Source: Cellulosimicrobium cellulans (lineage in GTDB: Bacteria; Actinomycetota; Actinomycetes; Actinomycetales; Cellulomonadaceae). Taken from it: a stretch of DNA of 64,000 nucleotides. A program made the position numbers and the translations under genes. The notes below the pieces were generated by a model. It ran no database searches and was not told the DNA's origin. It saw only the letters and a list, made by a program, of their open reading frames with translations. Below, one piece after another: positions 1 to 8,546 of this stretch. The DNA is taken from positions 434,001 through 498,000 of the forward strand of contig NZ_JAMXST010000002.1 in assembly GCF_024124905.1 (NCBI RefSeq), written 5' to 3'. Every line of letters begins with the position of its first letter. Position 1 is the first letter of the stretch.

Positions 1-209
1 ACCGCCGCGACCGCGAGCGGGGCCTGGAAGAGCGCGCCGACGTCCGCCCGCGCGAGCACGGTGAACAGCAGCGCGGGGCTCGCGACGAAGAACCCGATGC
101 GGTTGAGCGCGGTCCTCGCGTCGGGGCCCCCGATGCCGAGCCGCGCGGTGACGTACCCGGCCGCCACGACCACGGCGATGATGGCGAAGCCGGTGAGGAC
201 GGCGCCCAC
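1..209 (-). CDS. AEC (auxin efflux carrier) family permease, N-terminal fragment
   Basis: The first 69 or so residues of a membrane permease run off the left edge. The visible part opens with a hydrophobic helix (VGAVLTGFAIIAVVVAAGY), then a short polar stretch ending LNRIGFFVASPALLF and the start of another helix. This order matches the N terminus of AEC-type carriers of organic acids; the substrate cannot be read. The GTG start at 209 is chosen because GGGGAG lies 5 nt upstream. The gene follows the DUF885 gene in the same direction after a 74 bp gap, so co-transcription is possible. Confidence 0.7.
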   Translation of the reverse strand, partial: MGAVLTGFAIIAVVVAAGYVTARLGIGGPDARTALNRIGFFVASPALLFTVLARADVGALFQAPLAVAA

Positions 210-283
210 GCGTCAGCTCCCCAGGGCGGGCCCGCCCCGCCCGGGCCGGCGCGAGGCCGACCCGGGCCGGGCGGACGACCGGG

Positions 284-2026
284 TCACGAGGAGAGCGCGT
301 CGCGCAGCACGTCCAGACCGACCGAGCCGAGGTTCAGCGCGCGCGCGTGGAACGCCTTGGCGTCGAACGCCTCGCCGCGGGCCGCGGCTGCCGCACGCGC
401 GTCGTCGCGCGTGGCCTCCCACAGGCGCTGGCCGACCTTGTACGACGGCGCCTGACCCGGCCAGCCGAGGTAGCGGTCGAGCTCGAACCGGACGAACGAG
501 TCGGGCATGTTGACGTTCGCGCGCAGGAACGTGAGCGCCTTGTCCGCGTCCCAGGTCCCGCCGCCCCACTGCTCGGGCGCGGGCAGGCCGAGGTGCACGC
601 CGATGTCGAGCACGACGCGCGCCGCACGCATGCGCTGCGCGTCGAGCATGCCGAGTCGATCGCCGTCGTCATCGAGGAACCCGAGGTCCGCCATGAGGCG
701 CTCCGCGTACAGGGCCCAGCCCTCGCCGTGGCCCGAGACCCAGCACGCGAGCCGGCGCCACGTGTTGAGCGTCGCGCGCGCGTACACGGCCTGGCCGCAC
801 TGCAGGTGGTGGCCGGGGACGCCCTCGTGGTAGACCGTCGTCTTCTCGCGCCACGTGTTGAACTCGGTGACGTCCGACGGCACGGACCACCACATGCGGC
901 CCGGGCGGGAGAAGTCGTCGCTCGGCGGCGTGTAGTAGATCCCGCCCGTCTGCGTCGGCGCGATCATGCACTCGAGGTCGAGCACCGGCGTCGGGACGTC
1001 GAAGTGGACGCCGTTCAGCGCGCTGATCGCGGCGTCCGACGTCTCCTGCATCCACGACCTCAGCGCGTCCGTGCCGTGCAGCGTGCGCGCCGGGTCGGCG
1101 TCGAGCGCGGCGACGGCGTCCTCGACGCTCGCGCCCGGCCCGGCGATGCGGCGCGCGATCTCCTCCTGCTCCGCGACGACGCGCGCGAGCTCCTCGAGCC
1201 CCCACGCGTACGTCTCGTCGAGGTCGACCTGCGCGCCGAGGAACGTGCGCGAGAAGAGCCCGTAGCGCTCGCGGCCCACGGCGTCCTGCTCGCGCGCCTG
1301 CGGCGCGAGCGTCGTCTCGAGGAAGTCCGCGAGGCGGCCGTAGGCCTCGCGCGCCGCGGCGGCGCCGTGCTCGAGCTCCTTGCGCACGAGCGAGCACGCC
1401 GAGGAGTCGTCGAGGACGGCGTTCGCCTCGGGGCCGGCGACGAACGTCGTGAAGAACGAGCCCTTCGCGTCGGCGAGCTTGCGCGACTGCTGCACGCCGA
1501 TCCGCACCTGGCGGATCGCGGCGACGTTGCCACGCGCGGCCGCCTCGGTGAGGGAGGCCATGTATCCGTCGATCGCCGTGGGCAGGGCGTTGAGGCGGGA
1601 GGCGATGTTCTCCCACGCCTCGACCGTCCCGGTCGGCATGATGTCGAAGACGTCGCGCAGCTCCTGCACCGGCGACGCGATGTTGTTGAGGCTCGCGAGC
1701 GGCTCGCCCGCCTCGTGCAGCTCGAGCTGCAGGCCGACGCGCTCGCGCATCGCGGCGAGGGTGACGCGGTCGACGTCGTCGACGGGCTCCAGGCCCTCGA
1801 GCTCGCGCAGCACCGCGCGGTCGGCGTCGGCCCGCGCGTCGTGCCCGGCGGGCGAGAGGTCGGAGACGAGGTGGTCGTAGCCGGACAGGCCCATCGCGGT
1901 CGCGGCGATCGGGTCGAGCTCGGCGATCCGCGTGACGTAGGCCTCGGCGACGGCGTCGATCGGCGTGGGTGTGCGGTCGGGGGTCCCGGCGGATGCGCCG
2001 GCGGGTGTGGTGGTGGTGTCGCTCAC
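284..2026 (-). CDS. DUF885 domain-containing protein, probable zinc peptidase
   Basis: A 580-residue soluble protein of the DUF885 family. The family is thought to be metallopeptidase-like because of a conserved HExxxGH-type motif. Here residues 400-407 read HEGVPGHH, followed about 27 residues later by GEGWALYAE, the usual second conserved block. There is no signal peptide, so a cytoplasmic role is likely; substrate unknown. Length is normal for the family. The GTG start is preceded by TAGGCT at 7 nt and no Shine-Dalgarno, so the mRNA is probably leaderless. The preceding same-strand gene ends 10 bp upstream of this start. Confidence 0.85.
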   Translation of the reverse strand: MSDTTTTPAGASAGTPDRTPTPIDAVAEAYVTRIAELDPIAATAMGLSGYDHLVSDLSPAGHDARADADRAVLRELEGLEPVDDVDRVTLAAMRERVGLQLELHEAGEPLASLNNIASPVQELRDVFDIMPTGTVEAWENIASRLNALPTAIDGYMASLTEAAARGNVAAIRQVRIGVQQSRKLADAKGSFFTTFVAGPEANAVLDDSSACSLVRKELEHGAAAAREAYGRLADFLETTLAPQAREQDAVGRERYGLFSRTFLGAQVDLDETYAWGLEELARVVAEQEEIARRIAGPGASVEDAVAALDADPARTLHGTDALRSWMQETSDAAISALNGVHFDVPTPVLDLECMIAPTQTGGIYYTPPSDDFSRPGRMWWSVPSDVTEFNTWREKTTVYHEGVPGHHLQCGQAVYARATLNTWRRLACWVSGHGEGWALYAERLMADLGFLDDDGDRLGMLDAQRMRAARVVLDIGVHLGLPAPEQWGGGTWDADKALTFLRANVNMPDSFVRFELDRYLGWPGQAPSYKVGQRLWEATRDDARAAAAARGEAFDAKAFHARALNLGSVGLDVLRDALSS

Positions 2027-2033
2027 CCGGACG

Positions 2034-2039
2034 AGCCTA
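2034..2039 (-). promoter_or_regulatory. -10 box for the DUF885 gene
   Basis: TAGGCT on the minus strand, 7 nt before the GTG start at 2026. No ribosome binding site lies between, which predicts transcription starting at or next to the GTG. The box overlaps the stop region of the preceding gene. Confidence 0.6.
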
Positions 2040-2831
2040 CTCGGCGCCCGGACGCGGGTCTGCCGGATTCTCCGGGCTCTCGCCGCGGTCCTCCTCGGTC
2101 GGCGCGCCGGGCGTGTCTCCGGGCGGTCCCGCGTCGGGAGCGGCGCCGGCGCGGCCGCGCAGCGCCGCCACGAGGTCGTCCGCCCAGGCGCGGTGGTAGC
2201 GCAGCAGGAGCACCCCCGACGCGTCCGCGTCGCCCGCGGCGTGCCAGACGGCGACCGGGTCGCCCGGGCGCGGGCCCGCCACGCCGTCGGGCACGACGAC
2301 GCGCGCCGGTCGTGCGGTCCGCGCGCCGGACGCGGTGGTCACGACCAGGGTCGTCGGGACGACCGTGGGCCCGTTCGTCCGCGTGCTCGTGGCGGTGTCC
2401 TCCGTGGAGCCCTCCGCCGTGCCCGCCGCGAGGTCCGCGGCACCGACGCCGGGAAGCACGAGCGTCCCGGTCGCCCGGACCGGCGCGGCGAGCAGCGCGT
2501 CCCGCCCGCGCGCGAGCCCGGCCACGACGCGGTCGTCGAGGTAGCGCACGAGCGCGAGCAGCGCGGTGACGAGCAGCCCGAGGGTCGCCACGACCACGAC
2601 GGCGTCCGGCACGGACCACCCGCGCCCCGACGCGACGCGCTGGTAGACGAGCAGCGCGACGGTCGGCACGAACGCCACGGCCCACGCCCAGCGGCGCCAG
2701 CCCGGCACGGGCTCCACGCCCGGCAGGCTCGTCGGGTCGGTCTCGACCTCGTCGGCGGACGCGGGGAGCTCGACGAGCACGCCTCGCTCGGGCAGGCGGC
2801 GCGTGCGGGGCGACGCGCTCGGCGTCGTCAC
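2037..2831 (-). CDS. Hypothetical membrane protein at the end of the acyl-CoA carboxylase operon
   Basis: 264 residues from a GTG start at 2831 that overlaps the accE stop by 4 bp (GTGA), which decides the start over longer in-frame options. Two membrane helices are visible in the first third (WAWAVAFVPTVALLVYQ and VVVVATLGLLVTALLAL). After them comes a soluble part with a low-complexity Thr/Ser segment and a short domain ending YHRAWADDLVAAL. The C-terminal 40 residues are Pro/Gly/Glu-rich and probably disordered. No family was recognised. Tight coupling to accE says only that it is co-expressed with the carboxylase. Confidence 0.65.
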   Translation of the reverse strand: MTTPSASPRTRRLPERGVLVELPASADEVETDPTSLPGVEPVPGWRRWAWAVAFVPTVALLVYQRVASGRGWSVPDAVVVVATLGLLVTALLALVRYLDDRVVAGLARGRDALLAAPVRATGTLVLPGVGAADLAAGTAEGSTEDTATSTRTNGPTVVPTTLVVTTASGARTARPARVVVPDGVAGPRPGDPVAVWHAAGDADASGVLLLRYHRAWADDLVAALRGRAGAAPDAGPPGDTPGAPTEEDRGESPENPADPRPGAE

Positions 2832-3088
2832 GACCGCAGGCTCCAGCGCCACGAGTCGGCGTTGTGCCGGCCCGAGCGCCCGCCGAAGCTCTTCGCGGTC
2901 GCGCCGTCCCCGGTCCCGCGCAGCCCGCGCGCCCGGTTGGTCCACTCGTCGACGGGCGCGACGTCGTCGGGCAGCCCGCTCGCGGCGGCCGCCGCGGCGA
3001 GGCCGGCGACGAGCGCGGCGACCTCCAGCTCGTCCGGCGCGCCGCGCACGACGCGGACGCTCGGAGCGCCGGACCCCGCCGTGCTCAC
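2828..3088 (-). CDS. accE: Acyl-CoA carboxylase epsilon subunit
   Basis: 86 residues. Actinobacterial acyl-CoA carboxylases use a small epsilon subunit that bridges the biotinylated alpha and the beta subunits; this protein has the family layout. It opens with a short tail and then VRVVRGAPDELEVAALVAGL, an alanine-rich helix, and a basic, aromatic C terminus (SWRWSLRS). The GTG start at 3088 overlaps the upstream stop by 4 bp, and its own stop overlaps the next start, so all four genes of this minus-strand operon are translationally coupled or nearly so. Confidence 0.8.
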   Translation of the reverse strand: MSTAGSGAPSVRVVRGAPDELEVAALVAGLAAAAAASGLPDDVAPVDEWTNRARGLRGTGDGATAKSFGGRSGRHNADSWRWSLRS

Positions 3089-3603
3089 TCGTCGTCCTCG
3101 TCGTGGTCGTGGTCGTCGTCCGCCCCCCGCCCCACGCCCCACTCGGGGACGGCGTAGCCCGCCTCGACGAGCCGCTCGCGCGCCTCGTGGCCCCACCGGT
3201 CCAGGAGCCCGACGACGTCGTCGAGGTCCGGGCCGCCGGGGTGCGTCATGACGACGTAGTCGAGCGTGAAGGTGTCGTCCTGCACGTCGGCCGGCGAGGC
3301 GTCGTCGTCGACCTCCTCGTCGGCGCCCGGGTCCCACACCGACGTCGTGAGGTCGGCGTGGATGCCGAGCGCGCCGTGCAGCTCGTCGAACAGCCGCGCG
3401 TTGAGCGTGCCGATGCGGCCCTCGAGCGCGAGCACGCGCGGGTCCTCGTCCGCCTCGGACGCCCCGAACTCGGCCCGCACCCCGACCGCGGTCTCGACGT
3501 ACTCGTGCAGCGCCGCCGTGAGCGCGTCGACCGCGGCGTGCAGCGGCGCCGGGTCCACGGACCCGAGCGGCACGGGTCCGTGCGTGGCGTCGTCGTGGCT
3601 CAT
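3085..3603 (-). CDS. Hypothetical acidic protein between accD and accE
   Basis: 172 residues, unrecognised. It is predicted soluble and strongly acidic, with alpha-helical segments around residues 20-45 and 60-85 and a C-terminal Asp/Glu/His-rich tail (DDDHDHDEDDE) that could bind divalent metal. The middle contains VWDPGADEEVDDDASPADVQ and TFTLDYVVMTHPGGPDLDDV. It starts at ATG 3603, 50 bp after accD ends, and its stop overlaps the accE start. The His/Asp tail is a sequence fact; any metal role is inference. Confidence 0.6.
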   Translation of the reverse strand: MSHDDATHGPVPLGSVDPAPLHAAVDALTAALHEYVETAVGVRAEFGASEADEDPRVLALEGRIGTLNARLFDELHGALGIHADLTTSVWDPGADEEVDDDASPADVQDDTFTLDYVVMTHPGGPDLDDVVGLLDRWGHEARERLVEAGYAVPEWGVGRGADDDHDHDEDDE

Positions 3604-3652
3604 GCGTGGTCCTCCCTCGCGAGGTTCGTCGGGTGCTGGGGCTCGCTCGCGG

Positions 3653-5296
3653 TCACAGCGGGATGTTGCCGTGCTTCTTGGGCGGCAGGGTCGCGCGCTT
3701 GGTGCGCAGCGCCCGCAGCGCCCGCACCACCTGCACGCGCGTCTCGGACGGGCGGATCACCGCGTCCACGTAGCCGCGCTCGGCGGCGTCCCACGGGTTG
3801 ACGATCGCGTCCTCGTACTCCGCGACGAGCCGGGCGCGCTCCGCCTCGACGTCGTCGCCCGCGTCGGCCGCGCGCTTGAGCGCCGCCCGCTGGAGGATGT
3901 TCACCGCGCCGCCCGCGCCCATGACCGCGACCTGCGCCGTCGGCCACGCGAGGTTGACGTCGGCACCGAGCTGCTTGGATCCCATGACGATGTACGCCCC
4001 GCCGTACGCCTTGCGCGTGATGACGGTGACGAGCGGGACCGTGGCCTCGGCGTACGCGTAGATGAGCTTGGCCCCGCGCCGGATGATGCCCTGGTGCTCC
4101 TGGTCGACGCCCGGCAGGAAGCCGGGGACGTCCACGAGCGTGAGCACCGGGATGTTGAACGCGTCGCACGTGCGCACGAACCGCGCCGCCTTCTCCGCGG
4201 CGTCGATGTCGAGCGTGCCCGCCATGGCGAGCGGCTGGTTCGCCACGACGCCCACCGACTGGCCCTCCACGTGCCCGAACCCGACGAGCACGTTCTTCGC
4301 GAACAGCGGCTGGACCTCGAGGAACGCGCCCTCGTCGAGCACGTGCTCGATCACGGTGCGCATGTCGTACGGCTGCGAGTCCGAGTCGGGCACGAGCGCG
4401 TCCAGCTCGAGGTCCTCCTCCGTGACGTCGAGGTCGACGTCGTCGGGCGGGAAGGACGGCGCGTCCGAGAGGTTGTTCTGCGGCAGGTAGGACACGAGGT
4501 GGCGCACGTAGTCGATCGCGTCGTCCTCGTCCGCGCCGAGGTAGTGCGCGACGCCGGACTTCTCGTTGTGCGTCAGGCCGCCGCCGAGCTCCTCGAAGCC
4601 CACGTCCTCGCCCGTCACCGCGCGGATCACGTCCGGGCCGGTGATGAACATGTTCGACGTCTTGTCCGCCATGACGATGAAGTCGGTCAGCGCGGGGGAG
4701 TACACCGCGCCGCCCGCGCTGGGACCGAGGATGAGCGAGATCTGCGGGATCACGCCCGACGACGCGACGTTGCGGCGGAAGATCTCCGCGAACTGCGTGA
4801 GCGCCGCGACACCCTCCTGGATGCGCGCGCCGCCGCCGTCGGAGATGCCGATCAACGGCACGCCCGTGCGCAGCGCGAGGTCCTGCACCTTGGTGATCTT
4901 CTGCCCGTGGACCTCGCCGAGGCTGCCCCCGAACACCGTGAAGTCCTGGGAGTACACGCACACCTGGCGGCCGTCGATCGTGCCGTGCCCGACGACGACG
5001 CCGTCGCCCGCCAGGCGCTTCTTCTCGAGCCCGAAGTTGTGCGAGCGGTGCTTCGCGAACGCGTCGAGCTCGACGAAGCTGCCCTCGTCGAGCAGCGCCT
5101 CGATGCGCTCGCGCGCCGTCTTCTTGCCGCGCGCGTGCTGCTTGGTCCGCGCCGCCTCCTCGGGCAGCTCGGTCGCCTCGGCGCGGCGACGGTCGAGGTC
5201 GGCGAGCTTGGCCGCGGTGCCCACGAGGTGGGGCGCGTCGGGCGATGTCGGGGGTGCCTCGGGCGTCGCGGGCGAGGTGGTCGCAGAGTCCGTCAC
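3653..5296 (-). CDS. Acyl-CoA carboxylase beta (carboxyltransferase) subunit
   Basis: 547 residues, the usual length of AccD5/PccB-type subunits. It transfers carboxyl from biotin to acetyl-, propionyl- or longer acyl-CoA, giving malonyl- or methylmalonyl-CoA for lipid synthesis. Family blocks seen: [21 protein letters not shown] near the N terminus, [19 protein letters not shown], the oxyanion-hole [10 protein letters not shown] and [16 protein letters not shown] blocks, and [20 protein letters not shown] with [13 protein letters not shown] in the second crotonase-like half; the C terminus is [10 protein letters not shown] as in homologues. The GTG start at 5296 has TAGGCT 7 nt upstream; the reading frame continues upstream to 6382 but that part is antisense to birA. 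No biotin-carrying alpha subunit is in the window. Confidence 0.93.
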   Translation of the reverse strand: MTDSATTSPATPEAPPTSPDAPHLVGTAAKLADLDRRRAEATELPEEAARTKQHARGKKTARERIEALLDEGSFVELDAFAKHRSHNFGLEKKRLAGDGVVVGHGTIDGRQVCVYSQDFTVFGGSLGEVHGQKITKVQDLALRTGVPLIGISDGGGARIQEGVAALTQFAEIFRRNVASSGVIPQISLILGPSAGGAVYSPALTDFIVMADKTSNMFITGPDVIRAVTGEDVGFEELGGGLTHNEKSGVAHYLGADEDDAIDYVRHLVSYLPQNNLSDAPSFPPDDVDLDVTEEDLELDALVPDSDSQPYDMRTVIEHVLDEGAFLEVQPLFAKNVLVGFGHVEGQSVGVVANQPLAMAGTLDIDAAEKAARFVRTCDAFNIPVLTLVDVPGFLPGVDQEHQGIIRRGAKLIYAYAEATVPLVTVITRKAYGGAYIVMGSKQLGADVNLAWPTAQVAVMGAGGAVNILQRAALKRAADAGDDVEAERARLVAEYEDAIVNPWDAAERGYVDAVIRPSETRVQVVRALRALRTKRATLPPKKHGNIPL

Positions 5297-5303
5297 GGAC
5301 CCG

Positions 5304-5309
5304 AGCCTA
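5304..5309 (-). promoter_or_regulatory. -10 box for the acyl-CoA carboxylase operon
   Basis: TAGGCT on the minus strand with 7 nt (CGGGTCC) to the GTG start at 5296 and no purine-rich Shine-Dalgarno: a probable leaderless promoter driving the four-gene carboxylase operon, divergent from birA. Confidence 0.6.
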
Positions 5310-5473
5310 GTTGGCGGGTGGCGCCAACTCGATGCGGGCGACGCCAGCACGCCCGGGGCGGGTCTTGGTGGGTGTCGACAAACCCGGCGGCGCGCCGGTG
5401 ATGTCCGTCCGCGGCGTCCGACCGGCGGTGCGTCCCTCGTGCCGGGCCGTCGGCGTGCGGGAGGATGGCGGGC

Positions 5474-6388
5474 ATGGCGAGCGCGCGCGACGACGAGACC
5501 AGGCCCGACGGCGACGGGCGGCCCCCGCTGCGGGCGGAGTTCCTGCGCGAGCTGCTCGTGGCGCCCGCAGGGCCCCTCGCCCGGATCGAGGTCGTCCCCG
5601 AGTCGGCGTCGACGAACGCCGAGCTCGCGCGCGCGGTCGCGGCCGACCCGGACGCCTGGCCGGCGCCGGCGCTCCTCGTCGCCGAGCACCAGCCCGGGGG
5701 TCGCGGCCGGCTGGGGCGCTCGTGGACGACGCCGCCGCGCGCCGCGCTCCTCGGCTCGCTCCTCCTGCGCCCCGAGGTGCCGCGCGAGGCGCTGAGCTGG
5801 CTCCCGCTCCTCGCGGGGCTCGCGACCGCCCGCGCCCTGCGTGCGACCGCCGGGGTCGACGCCGTCGTCAAGTGGCCGAACGACGTCCTCGTGCCGGACC
5901 CGGGCGCCGCGCCCGTTCCGCAGGACGTCGCGACGCCGGCGGTCGGCGGCCACCCGCCCCTGCGCAAGGTCGCCGGCATCCTCGCGGAGGTGCTGCCCGA
6001 CGGCGGCGTCGTCGTCGGCGTCGGGCTCAACGTCTCCCAGGAGCGCGCGGAGCTGCCCGTCCCCACGGCCTCCTCGCTCGCCCTGGCGGGTGCCGCGACG
6101 ACCGACCGCGAGGTCCTGCTCGTCGCCCTCCACGAGGCGTTCGGCGAGGTCCTCGCGCGCTGGCAGGACGCCGGCGGCGACGCGCACGCCGCCGGGCTCG
6201 ACGCCGACTGCGCGCAGGTCAGCGCCACGCTCGGCACGCGCGTGCGGGTCGAGCGCGTCGCGGGCGGCGACGTCGTCGGGCTCGCCACCGCGCTCGCACC
6301 CGACGGCGGACTGGTGGTACGCGAGGACGACGGCACGACGAGCGTCCACCACAGCGGCGACGTCCACCACCTGCGCCCGCACGGGTGA
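5474..6388 (+). CDS. birA: Biotin--[acetyl-CoA-carboxylase] ligase
   Basis: 304 residues. Activates biotin with ATP and attaches it to the biotin carrier domain of carboxylases. The catalytic domain shows ESASTNAEL near residue 45, the biotin-loop sequence [26 protein letters not shown] with the catalytic Lys, and KVAGILAEV; the C-terminal SH3-like domain follows. There is no N-terminal HTH, so it is a monofunctional ligase, not the BirA repressor. Two ATGs compete: 5465 directly abuts the GGGAGG, while 5474 sits 9 nt after it, so 5474 is preferred. It lies divergent from the carboxylase operon whose enzyme it should serve. Confidence 0.92.
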   Translation: MASARDDETRPDGDGRPPLRAEFLRELLVAPAGPLARIEVVPESASTNAELARAVAADPDAWPAPALLVAEHQPGGRGRLGRSWTTPPRAALLGSLLLRPEVPREALSWLPLLAGLATARALRATAGVDAVVKWPNDVLVPDPGAAPVPQDVATPAVGGHPPLRKVAGILAEVLPDGGVVVGVGLNVSQERAELPVPTASSLALAGAATTDREVLLVALHEAFGEVLARWQDAGGDAHAAGLDADCAQVSATLGTRVRVERVAGGDVVGLATALAPDGGLVVREDDGTTSVHHSGDVHHLRPHG

Positions 6389-6398
6389 CGGTCTGCGG

Positions 6399-6468
6399 CC
6401 GAGATCGGCAGTCCGGGACGACGTCGGCGGTCACGACCGCCGATCTCGCGCCCCACTGCCGATCTCGG
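6399..6468. repeat. Nested palindromic intergenic element (CGAGATCGGC family, copy 1)
   Basis: Between birA and the cyclase gene. The outer arms are CCGAGATCGGCAGT (6399-6412) and its exact complement (6455-6468), 14 of 14. Inside is a second perfect hairpin, TCGGCGGTC-AC-GACCGCCGA (6424-6443). A further partial copy (CGGTCACGACCGCCGACCTC) follows to about 6483. The core CGAGATCGGC recurs in the element at 43579-43650. It could be a transcription terminator for birA or a dispersed intergenic repeat; there is no T-tract. Confidence 0.75.
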
Positions 6469-6504
6469 TCACGACCGCCGACCTCACCGGCCCGGGCCGA
6501 GGAA

Positions 6505-6510
6505 TAGGAT
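6505..6510 (+). promoter_or_regulatory. -10 box for the cyclase gene
   Basis: TAGGAT, 6 nt before the GTG at 6517. A GAGGAA lies further upstream, 5' of the expected transcription start, so it could act as a ribosome binding site only if transcription starts earlier. Confidence 0.55.
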
Positions 6511-6516
6511 CGCCGG

Positions 6517-7605
6517 GTGCCCGTGGACCCTGAGCAGAACGAGCCCGTCCCCACCACCCCGTCTCCGGACGGCGGGGAGGGCGGCGAGCCGGCCCCGGAC
6601 ACCGAGGCGACGGAGGCGGTGCTCGACGAGGCGCTCCTCGGCGGGCCCCGCACCCTGACCGTCGAGCGGCTCGCCGAGCGCGCGGGCGTCGGGACGGACC
6701 GCGTGCGCGCCTACTGGCAGGCGCTCGGCCTCCCCCTGACCGAGGGCGAGGAGCACGCGTTCACGGAGAAGGACGCGCAGGCGCTCGCGGACGTGTTCGC
6801 GTTCGCCGCGACCGAGCGGCTCGACGAGCGCGCGCTGACGACGCTCATCCGGTCCACCGGTCACACCACGGAGCGGCTCGTGCTCTGGCAGGTCGAGGCG
6901 CTCGTCGAGCACCTGACGCGCCGGTTCGACCTCGACGACACGAGCGCGCGCCTGCTCGTCCTCGACCGGCTCCCCGAGCTCGCCCCGGTCCTCGAGGAGC
7001 AGCTCCTGCACGCGTGGCGCCGCCAGCTCGCCGCGGTCGCGGGGAGGTTCGCGGTCGAGTTCTCCGACGCGCGGGCCACCGCGGTCGACGAGCACGAGCT
7101 CCCGCTCCCGCGGGCCGTCGGGTTCGCGGACATCGTCTCGTTCACGCAGCGCACGCGCGGGCTGGGGTCGAGCGAGCTCGCCGAGTTCGTGCAGCTCTTC
7201 GAGACCAGCGCGCGCGACGTCATCACCGCCGCGGGCGGGCGCGTCGTCAAGACGATCGGCGACGCGGTGCTCTACGTCGCCGACGACGTCGCGACCGGGG
7301 CGCGGGTCGCGCTCGGCCTGGCCGAGGCCGGCGGGCGCGAGGAGGACGTCGACGTCCCGCCCGTCCGGGTCAGCCTCGTGTGGGGCCGGGTCCTCTCGCG
7401 GTTCGGCGACGTGTTCGGGCCGAGCGTCAACCTCGCCGCCCGCCTCGTCGACATCGCGGAGCCGACGACGGTCCTCGTCGACCGCGAGACCGCGGGCCTG
7501 CTCGCGGGCGACCAGCGCTTCGCGCTCACGGCGCAGCCCGAGACGGAGGTCCAGGGGCTCGGCACGATCGAGCCCGTGCGTCTGCAGTGGGCCTACCGCG
7601 GCTGA
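6517..7605 (+). CDS. Class III adenylate/guanylate cyclase
   Basis: 362 residues, cytoplasmic, no membrane helix. Residues 1-40 are acidic and disordered. Residues 45-190 form an alpha-helical regulatory part beginning with an HTH-like stretch (LTVERLAERAGVGTDRVRAY). The catalytic domain starts at about 198: VGFADIVSFT with metal ligand Asp205, GGRVVKTIGDAVLYV with the base-selecting Lys245 and metal ligand Asp249, and RFGDVFGPSVNLAARL with Asp298, Asn305 and Arg309. Lys plus Asp at the base-recognition positions is the adenylate-cyclase pattern, and all six catalytic positions are intact. The MerR-like N-terminal segment could sense or dimerise; that is inference. Confidence 0.88.
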   Translation: MPVDPEQNEPVPTTPSPDGGEGGEPAPDTEATEAVLDEALLGGPRTLTVERLAERAGVGTDRVRAYWQALGLPLTEGEEHAFTEKDAQALADVFAFAATERLDERALTTLIRSTGHTTERLVLWQVEALVEHLTRRFDLDDTSARLLVLDRLPELAPVLEEQLLHAWRRQLAAVAGRFAVEFSDARATAVDEHELPLPRAVGFADIVSFTQRTRGLGSSELAEFVQLFETSARDVITAAGGRVVKTIGDAVLYVADDVATGARVALGLAEAGGREEDVDVPPVRVSLVWGRVLSRFGDVFGPSVNLAARLVDIAEPTTVLVDRETAGLLAGDQRFALTAQPETEVQGLGTIEPVRLQWAYRG

Positions 7606-7635
7606 CCGCCGCGCTCGCGTCCCGAGGCCGGGTCG

Positions 7636-8403
7636 TCAGACGGCCTCGAGCAGTCCGGGCCCGTCGTTCGTCACGGAGTTGACCAGGGTCGAGATCTCGC
7701 GCGCGACCAGGGGGACGTCGTCGTGCGGGCCGCCGAGGCCGAGCAGGTCGGCCGCCCCGCGCGCGTCGACCGCCGGGTCGAGCCACGCGTCCCACGCGTC
7801 GGCGGGGAGGACCAGCGGCATGCGGTCGTGGATCTCGGCGAGGTACGGCGCGGCGTCGGTCGTGACGATCGTCGTCGAGACGAGCCAGCGGTCGGGGTCG
7901 TCGTCGGCCTTGGTCCGGTCGCGCCAGAACTCGTAGAGCCCGGCGAACGCGGCGCTCTCGCCGCCGCTCGGCGTGATCCAGTACGGCTGCTTGGGGACCT
8001 TCCCCCGGCGCGGCGACGCGCCCGCGGACGCTGCCGGCGACGCGCCGTCGGGCAGGACGCGCCACTCGTAGTACCCGTCCGCCGGGACCAGGCAGCGCCG
8101 CACGCCGAACGGCTTGGCGAACGCCGGCTTGTCGAGGATCGACTCCGCGCGCGCGTTGATCATGCGCGCGCCGCCCTTCGGGTCCTTGGACCACGACGGC
8201 ACGAGGCCCCAGCGCGCCACCCGCAGCGAGCGCCGGACCTCGCCCGTGTCCTTCGCGGCGCGCTCGACGACGATCCGCACCGGGTCCGTGGGCGCGAGGT
8301 TCCACGACGGCGGGAGGAGCCGCGCGTCGTCGGCGACGTCCGCGATCGCGAACTCGTCCGCGAGGTCCTGCGCGTCCCGGAAGGAGGCATAGCGTCCGCA
8401 CAT
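7636..8403 (-). CDS. SOS response-associated peptidase (SRAP / HMCES / YedK family)
   Basis: 255 residues from ATG 8403, chosen because the family needs Cys at position 2 (MCGRYASF): after Met removal the thiol forms the thiazolidine crosslink to abasic sites in single-stranded DNA. Other family blocks are PPSWNLAPTDPVRIV, ARWGLVPSWSKDPKGGARMINARAES, RRCLVPADGYYEW (catalytic-pocket Glu) and the late HDRMPLVLP with the active-site His. A longer in-frame Met nine codons upstream would bury the Cys and is rejected. It is convergent with the cyclase and divergent from the MFS gene. Confidence 0.92.
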   Translation of the reverse strand: MCGRYASFRDAQDLADEFAIADVADDARLLPPSWNLAPTDPVRIVVERAAKDTGEVRRSLRVARWGLVPSWSKDPKGGARMINARAESILDKPAFAKPFGVRRCLVPADGYYEWRVLPDGASPAASAGASPRRGKVPKQPYWITPSGGESAAFAGLYEFWRDRTKADDDPDRWLVSTTIVTTDAAPYLAEIHDRMPLVLPADAWDAWLDPAVDARGAADLLGLGGPHDDVPLVAREISTLVNSVTNDGPGLLEAV

Positions 8404-8534
8404 GCCTCCAGCCTGCCGCACGCCACCCACACGCGGGGCGCGGGCGTCGCGGGGGTCGGCAGCGGCCGTGCGCGGGCCGCAGCGGGGAGAGGAGGCTCAC
8501 TCCCGCGCGGCCGGGCCCGGCCCGATCGAATCGA

Positions 8535-8540
8535 TACGAT
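8535..8540 (+). promoter_or_regulatory. -10 box for the MFS gene at 8547
   Basis: TACGAT with 6 nt (GGACAG) to the ATG at 8547; no Shine-Dalgarno fits between, so a leaderless transcript is likely. Confidence 0.6.
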
Positions 8541-8546
8541 GGACAG

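Noticed and set aside
347-2569. Long plus-strand frames opposite DUF885
   Set aside because: Arg/Val/Leu-rich shadow composition and no domain; the minus-strand frame has a clear metallopeptidase-like motif.
5297-6382. N-terminal extension of the accD frame to 6382
   Set aside because: It is antisense to birA and of shadow composition; the GTG at 5296 has a matching promoter box and the expected family length.
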